Assembly: GCA_900552305.1 (NCBI GenBank)
Contig: URZD01000110.1
Location: 1 to 7,222 of the forward strand
DNA from: an uncultured Eubacteriales bacterium
GTDB lineage: Bacteria; Bacillota; Clostridia; Monoglobales; Monoglobaceae
DNA length: 7,222 bases
Direction of reading: 5' to 3'
Part shown: positions 5,199 through 7,222 of the stretch, piece by piece
How positions within the stretch are numbered: position 1 is the stretch's first letter
Layout of the letters: every line of letters begins with the position of its first letter
Translations under genes and position numbers: made by a program
The notes under the pieces: generated by a model
What the model was told of the DNA's origin: nothing
The model's input: only the letters and a program-made list of their open reading frames with translations
The model's database searches: none

Positions 5199-5470
5199 GC
5201 CCTTCTCTCCCTCAAGGGTGTAGCAAAATGCACAGACCGCTAAAGCAAAAACACATCTTTTGACGAATGAGGTAAAACCGCATAAAGACGAATGTTTTCA
5301 TCTATGCTGAAAATTCCGGGATATAACGCGAGTTGCGACGAACGCCTTTGGGTAACCAAAAGCAAGTAAATCCTTGCTTTTGCTCAGTTTGTCCATTCTG
5401 CACTATTTTCCTGACACCCTCAAAAATGGCTATATCAAAACAATTCGTTTTGATATAGCCATTTCTTTTA
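5199..5470 (+). ncRNA. Possible structured non-coding RNA ending in a strong terminator
   Basis: Between the AbrB terminator and the strong hairpin at 5424 there is no supported protein gene. A TATA-rich stretch (5179-5196) could be a -10 region but no good -35 accompanies it. The sequence downstream has ordered pairing: CCCTT/AAGGG near the start (5200-5204, 5214-5218), AGGGTGT (5215-5221) with ACACCCT (5414-5420) closing a domain of about 200 bases, and a 10-bp hairpin CAAAAGCAAG/CTTGCTTTTG (5357-5366, 5373-5382). GACGAATG occurs twice (5263, 5288). I recognise no known RNA family. A decayed dispersed repeat is the main alternative. Confidence 0.3.
5424..5470 (+). terminator. 18-bp perfect hairpin terminator, possibly bidirectional
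   Basis: AAATGGCTATATCAAAAC (5424-5441) and its exact reverse complement (5447-5464) flank an AATTC loop. On the plus strand CTTTTATTT follows the stem; on the minus strand the arm ends in five T's. It lies between convergent transcription units (the AbrB-like gene and mreB), so it can stop both. Confidence 0.75.
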
Positions 5471-5528
5471 TTTATCATAAAAATGCGTTCAACGCAGCCG
5501 AGCGGCATTTTTCCGCGCGCACACAAAC

Positions 5529-5554
5529 GCCCCCGCCGTAAAATCGGCGGGGGC
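5529..5554 (-). terminator. GC-rich terminator hairpin downstream of mreB
   Basis: GCCCCCGCCG (5529-5538) and CGGCGGGGGC (5545-5554) form a perfect 10-bp stem with a 6-base loop. In the mreB direction it is followed by GTTTGTG, a short T-rich run. It is 60 bases after the mreB stop. A second, weaker palindrome (ACAATACT/AGTATTGT, 5578-5596) lies between it and the stop, and AAAAATGC/GCATTTTT (5479-5486, 5505-5512) lies beyond it. Confidence 0.7.
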
Positions 5555-5613
5555 AGCTGTTATAGCTTTTGCTGCTAACAATACTTTAAGTATTGTACTT
5601 TTAAATCTCTGAT

Positions 5614-6624
5614 TTAGTTTCTTCTTGTTGTCGGGTTATAGCTCTGCAATATCGAAATATTATCAAGCGCCTTGCCCGTACCGAGTGCAACGCAGGATTC
5701 CGCATCATCCGCAACAACGGTTTTGATTCCGGTTTCGCTCTCTATAAGCTTATCCATACCGTAAACCAATGCGCCGCCGCCCGTCAGTACGATACCTCTT
5801 GTGCTTATGTCGCCGATAAGCTCCGGCGGAGTCTTTTCCAGTACCGACTTTACCGCCTCGACAATGCTTGCCGACGGCTCTGCAAGAGCCTCCAAAATCT
5901 CGTCCGCCGCAAGTGTAATAGTTTTCGGAAGTCCCGAAACAAGGCTTCTGCCCCTTATATCCATTGTCGGATTATCATCACGCTTGTATACGCAGCCGAT
6001 TTTGATTTTCAAATCCTCAGCTGTTCTCTCGCCGATAAGGATGTTATATTTTTTTCTTACATATCTTACTATTGCCTCGTCAAACTTGTCACCCGCAATC
6101 TTTATCGACTCGCTTGTTACTATTCCGCCGAGCGAAATAACGGCAACATCGCTTGTGCCGCCGCCCATATCGACAATCATCGAGCCGTACGGCTGCGAAA
6201 TATCGATTCCGACGCCGATAGCCGCCGCCAAAGGCTCCTCGATAAGATGTACCTTGCTCGCGCCCGCCTGGATTCCCGCGTCAACAACCGCGCGCTCCTC
6301 TACCTCTGTAACTCCGCTCGGAACACAGATAATTACCCTTGGCTTAAAAATACCCTTTTTGGTAACCTTATTCAAAAAGTATTTAATCATTCGCTCCGTT
6401 GTGTTATAGTCGGAAATTACGCCGTCCCTCAGCGGACGGATCGCAACAATATTGCCCGGCGTTCTTCCGAGCATTCTCTGCGCCTCCTCGCCGACCGCAT
6501 GGAGCTTGTTTGTGTTCTTGTCAACCGCAACAACCGATGGCTCCTTTGCCACAATCCCCTTTCCTTTTATATACACCAATACGGATGCAGTTCCCAAATC
6601 TATTCCTATATCCTGTCCGAACAT
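5614..6624 (-). CDS. mreB: Rod shape-determining protein MreB/Mbl (bacterial actin)
   Basis: A 336-residue actin homologue that forms membrane-bound filaments and guides the lateral cell-wall synthesis machinery. The full family length is present. Phosphate-1 loop: GIDLGTASV at residues 7-15. Catalytic region: IEEP at 128-131. Phosphate-2 loop: VDMGGGTSD at 151-159. The RTAEDLKIKIG block is at 200-210 and the adenosine motif TGGGALVYG at 281-289. The N-terminus MFGQDIG starts like Mbl and could contact the membrane, while the central part (VPSGVTEVEERAVVDAG) reads like MreB, so the exact paralogue is uncertain. The ATG at 6624 is supported by AGGTGA (6637-6632). The gene has its own promoter and terminator and no mreC or mreD follows, so it is a solo copy, as Mbl is in Bacillus. 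Confidence 0.97.
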   Translation of the reverse strand: MFGQDIGIDLGTASVLVYIKGKGIVAKEPSVVAVDKNTNKLHAVGEEAQRMLGRTPGNIVAIRPLRDGVISDYNTTERMIKYFLNKVTKKGIFKPRVIICVPSGVTEVEERAVVDAGIQAGASKVHLIEEPLAAAIGVGIDISQPYGSMIVDMGGGTSDVAVISLGGIVTSESIKIAGDKFDEAIVRYVRKKYNILIGERTAEDLKIKIGCVYKRDDNPTMDIRGRSLVSGLPKTITLAADEILEALAEPSASIVEAVKSVLEKTPPELIGDISTRGIVLTGGGALVYGMDKLIESETGIKTVVADDAESCVALGTGKALDNISILQSYNPTTRRN

Positions 6625-6701
6625 AAACCTTTCACCTATCCTTGTTATTATTTTTGCCGTATGTGAAAAAACCTTAGTTTTATATATCCTTCTATTCTTC
6701 T

Positions 6702-6730
6702 ATCTTATACCATGTAAAACAAATTGTCAA
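6702..6730 (-). promoter_or_regulatory. Promoter of mreB
   Basis: On the minus strand TTGACA (6730-6725) is a perfect -35 and TAAGAT (6707-6702) lies 17 bp downstream. An alternative -10, TATAAG, is two bases closer and is preceded by TGG like an extended -10. The leader would be about 70 bases. Confidence 0.7.
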
Positions 6731-6732
6731 TA

Positions 6733-6754
6733 TCCAAAGTATATAAACTTTGGA
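6733..6754. promoter_or_regulatory. Dyad abutting the mreB -35 box
   Basis: TCCAAAGT (6733-6740) and ACTTTGGA (6747-6754) are perfect 8-bp inverted repeats around a 6-base AT centre, ending two bases from the mreB -35 and starting 19 bases after the stop of the upstream gene. It could end transcription of that gene, but no T-tract follows; it could also be a regulator site at about -40 to -60. Confidence 0.45.
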
Positions 6755-6772
6755 ATTTAATCCAATATTTTC

Positions 6773-7222
6773 TCAGCGCTTGTTTCTCCGCTTTATGACC
6801 GCCCGCAAATCACGCCCCACAGTCTGTACAATAGTATAATCTCCCATAAATCTGGAAGTTATTCTTTGACTGTAAATTTCCGACAGTTTTTCAAAATCCA
6901 GATTGGAGGAAATAATCGTACTCTTTCCCGAAATAATGCGCGAATTTATCACGTCAAAGAACGCAGCGGTTGTAAACTGGGTCACAAACTCGGTGCCGAG
7001 GTCGTCTATTATCAGCAAATCCACATCGTAGACATAGCGCACAACCTCCTCCGCCTCCTCGGCATCCTCCTTTCCGAACTTCGCCCGCTCAAATATGTCA
7101 AACAGTCTGAACGCCGTCTGATAATACACAGTTTTGCCCCGCTCCAGAGCGCGGTTTGCAATGCAGCTTGTGACAAACGTCTTTCCCGTCCCCGCATTTC
7201 CGAGTATAAGCAGGTTTTCATG
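6773..7222 (-). CDS. DnaC/DnaI-like AAA+ helicase loader (C-terminal part, runs off the window)
   Basis: The open frame continues to the window edge; 149 residues plus the stop are visible. Counting from the edge: Walker A GNAGTGKT at 8-15, then Walker B LLIIDDLG with the paired Asp typical of DnaC/DnaI/IstB ATPases, a sensor-1-like IISSNLD, and the box VII RITSRFM with an arginine finger, ending in a basic tail (VIKRRNKR). Such proteins load the replicative hexameric helicase onto DNA. The N-terminal helicase-binding domain, often with a zinc-binding cluster, is outside the window. IstB, the transposon-borne relative, is less likely because no IS ends or transposase are seen and the gene sits by mreB. 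It is co-directional with mreB, 148 bases upstream, but mreB has its own promoter. Confidence 0.9.
   Translation of the reverse strand, partial: HENLLILGNAGTGKTFVTSCIANRALERGKTVYYQTAFRLFDIFERAKFGKEDAEEAEEVVRYVYDVDLLIIDDLGTEFVTQFTTAAFFDVINSRIISGKSTIISSNLDFEKLSEIYSQRITSRFMGDYTIVQTVGRDLRAVIKRRNKR

Noticed and set aside
5302..5526. 74-codon minus-strand frame as a gene
   Set aside because: It reads straight through the 18-bp terminator hairpin, has no ribosome site and no recognisable domain; better explained as part of a structured or repeat region.
4222..5600. CRISPR array or tRNA genes in the intergenic regions
   Set aside because: No regularly spaced direct repeats and no cloverleaf with a CCA-adjacent acceptor stem or T-loop GTTCGA motif were found; the repeats present are inverted and unique within the window.
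5801..6409. 202-codon plus-strand frame
   Set aside because: Antisense shadow of mreB, with no ribosome site and no recognisable domain.
6773..7222. IstB transposition helper rather than a helicase loader
   Set aside because: The ATPase motifs alone cannot separate the two, but no transposase, terminal repeats or target duplication are seen, and the gene sits among housekeeping genes; most of the N-terminus is outside the window.

Overview
The window looks like chromosomal DNA of a low-to-moderate-GC Bacillota, most likely a clostridial (Ruminococcaceae/Oscillospiraceae-type) gut bacterium. The support is strong GGAGG-type ribosome binding sites, TTG/GTG starts, sigma-A type promoters, an AbrB-type regulator, a DnaC/DnaI-like helicase loader next to MreB, and tandem M42 peptidases. 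Genus cannot be assigned from the sequence alone.

Layout. (1) 1-667, minus strand: the N-terminal part of a Na+/phosphate cotransporter (NptA/PNaS family), cut by the window edge. Upstream of it are TTAACA repeats 11 and 23 bp apart that look like a PhoP (Pho) box. (2) 790-850: a perfect consensus sigma-A promoter pointing the other way, with a perfect 9-bp-arm dyad over the expected transcription start, in the position of a repressor operator. (3) 883-3838: an operon of three tightly packed M42-family (glutamyl/TET aminopeptidase-like) genes. The first two keep every metal and catalytic residue. The third is shorter, cysteine-rich, and has lost nearly all of them, so it reads as an intact pseudo-peptidase. 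(4) 3848-4221: a long hairpin without a T-tract, then a small protein with eight clustered cysteines and an acidic tail. (5) 4222-4857: a gene-poor AT-rich stretch containing a block of nested inverted repeats (about 4310-4459). (6) 4799-5168: an AbrB/SpoVT-type regulator with a C-terminal four-cysteine knuckle, with its own promoter and terminator. (7) 5169-5613: non-coding, with a possible structured RNA ending in an 18-bp perfect terminator hairpin, followed by the mreB terminator. (8) 5614-6730, minus strand: mreB as a single gene with its own promoter. (9) 6773-7222, minus strand: the C-terminal part of a DnaC/DnaI-like AAA+ helicase loader, cut by the window edge.

How it fits together. 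The three M42 proteins are probably co-translated and, because M42 enzymes assemble into dodecamers, could form one mixed cytoplasmic peptidase particle in which the third subunit is non-catalytic. The phosphate transporter appears phosphate-controlled and the M42 operon appears repressor-controlled from the same intergenic region. The mreB/DnaC-like side is housekeeping (cell shape, replication). The most notable candidates are the dead M42 paralogue inside an active M42 operon, the promoter/operator and Pho-box architecture, and the two structured intergenic regions, which no protein gene explains.
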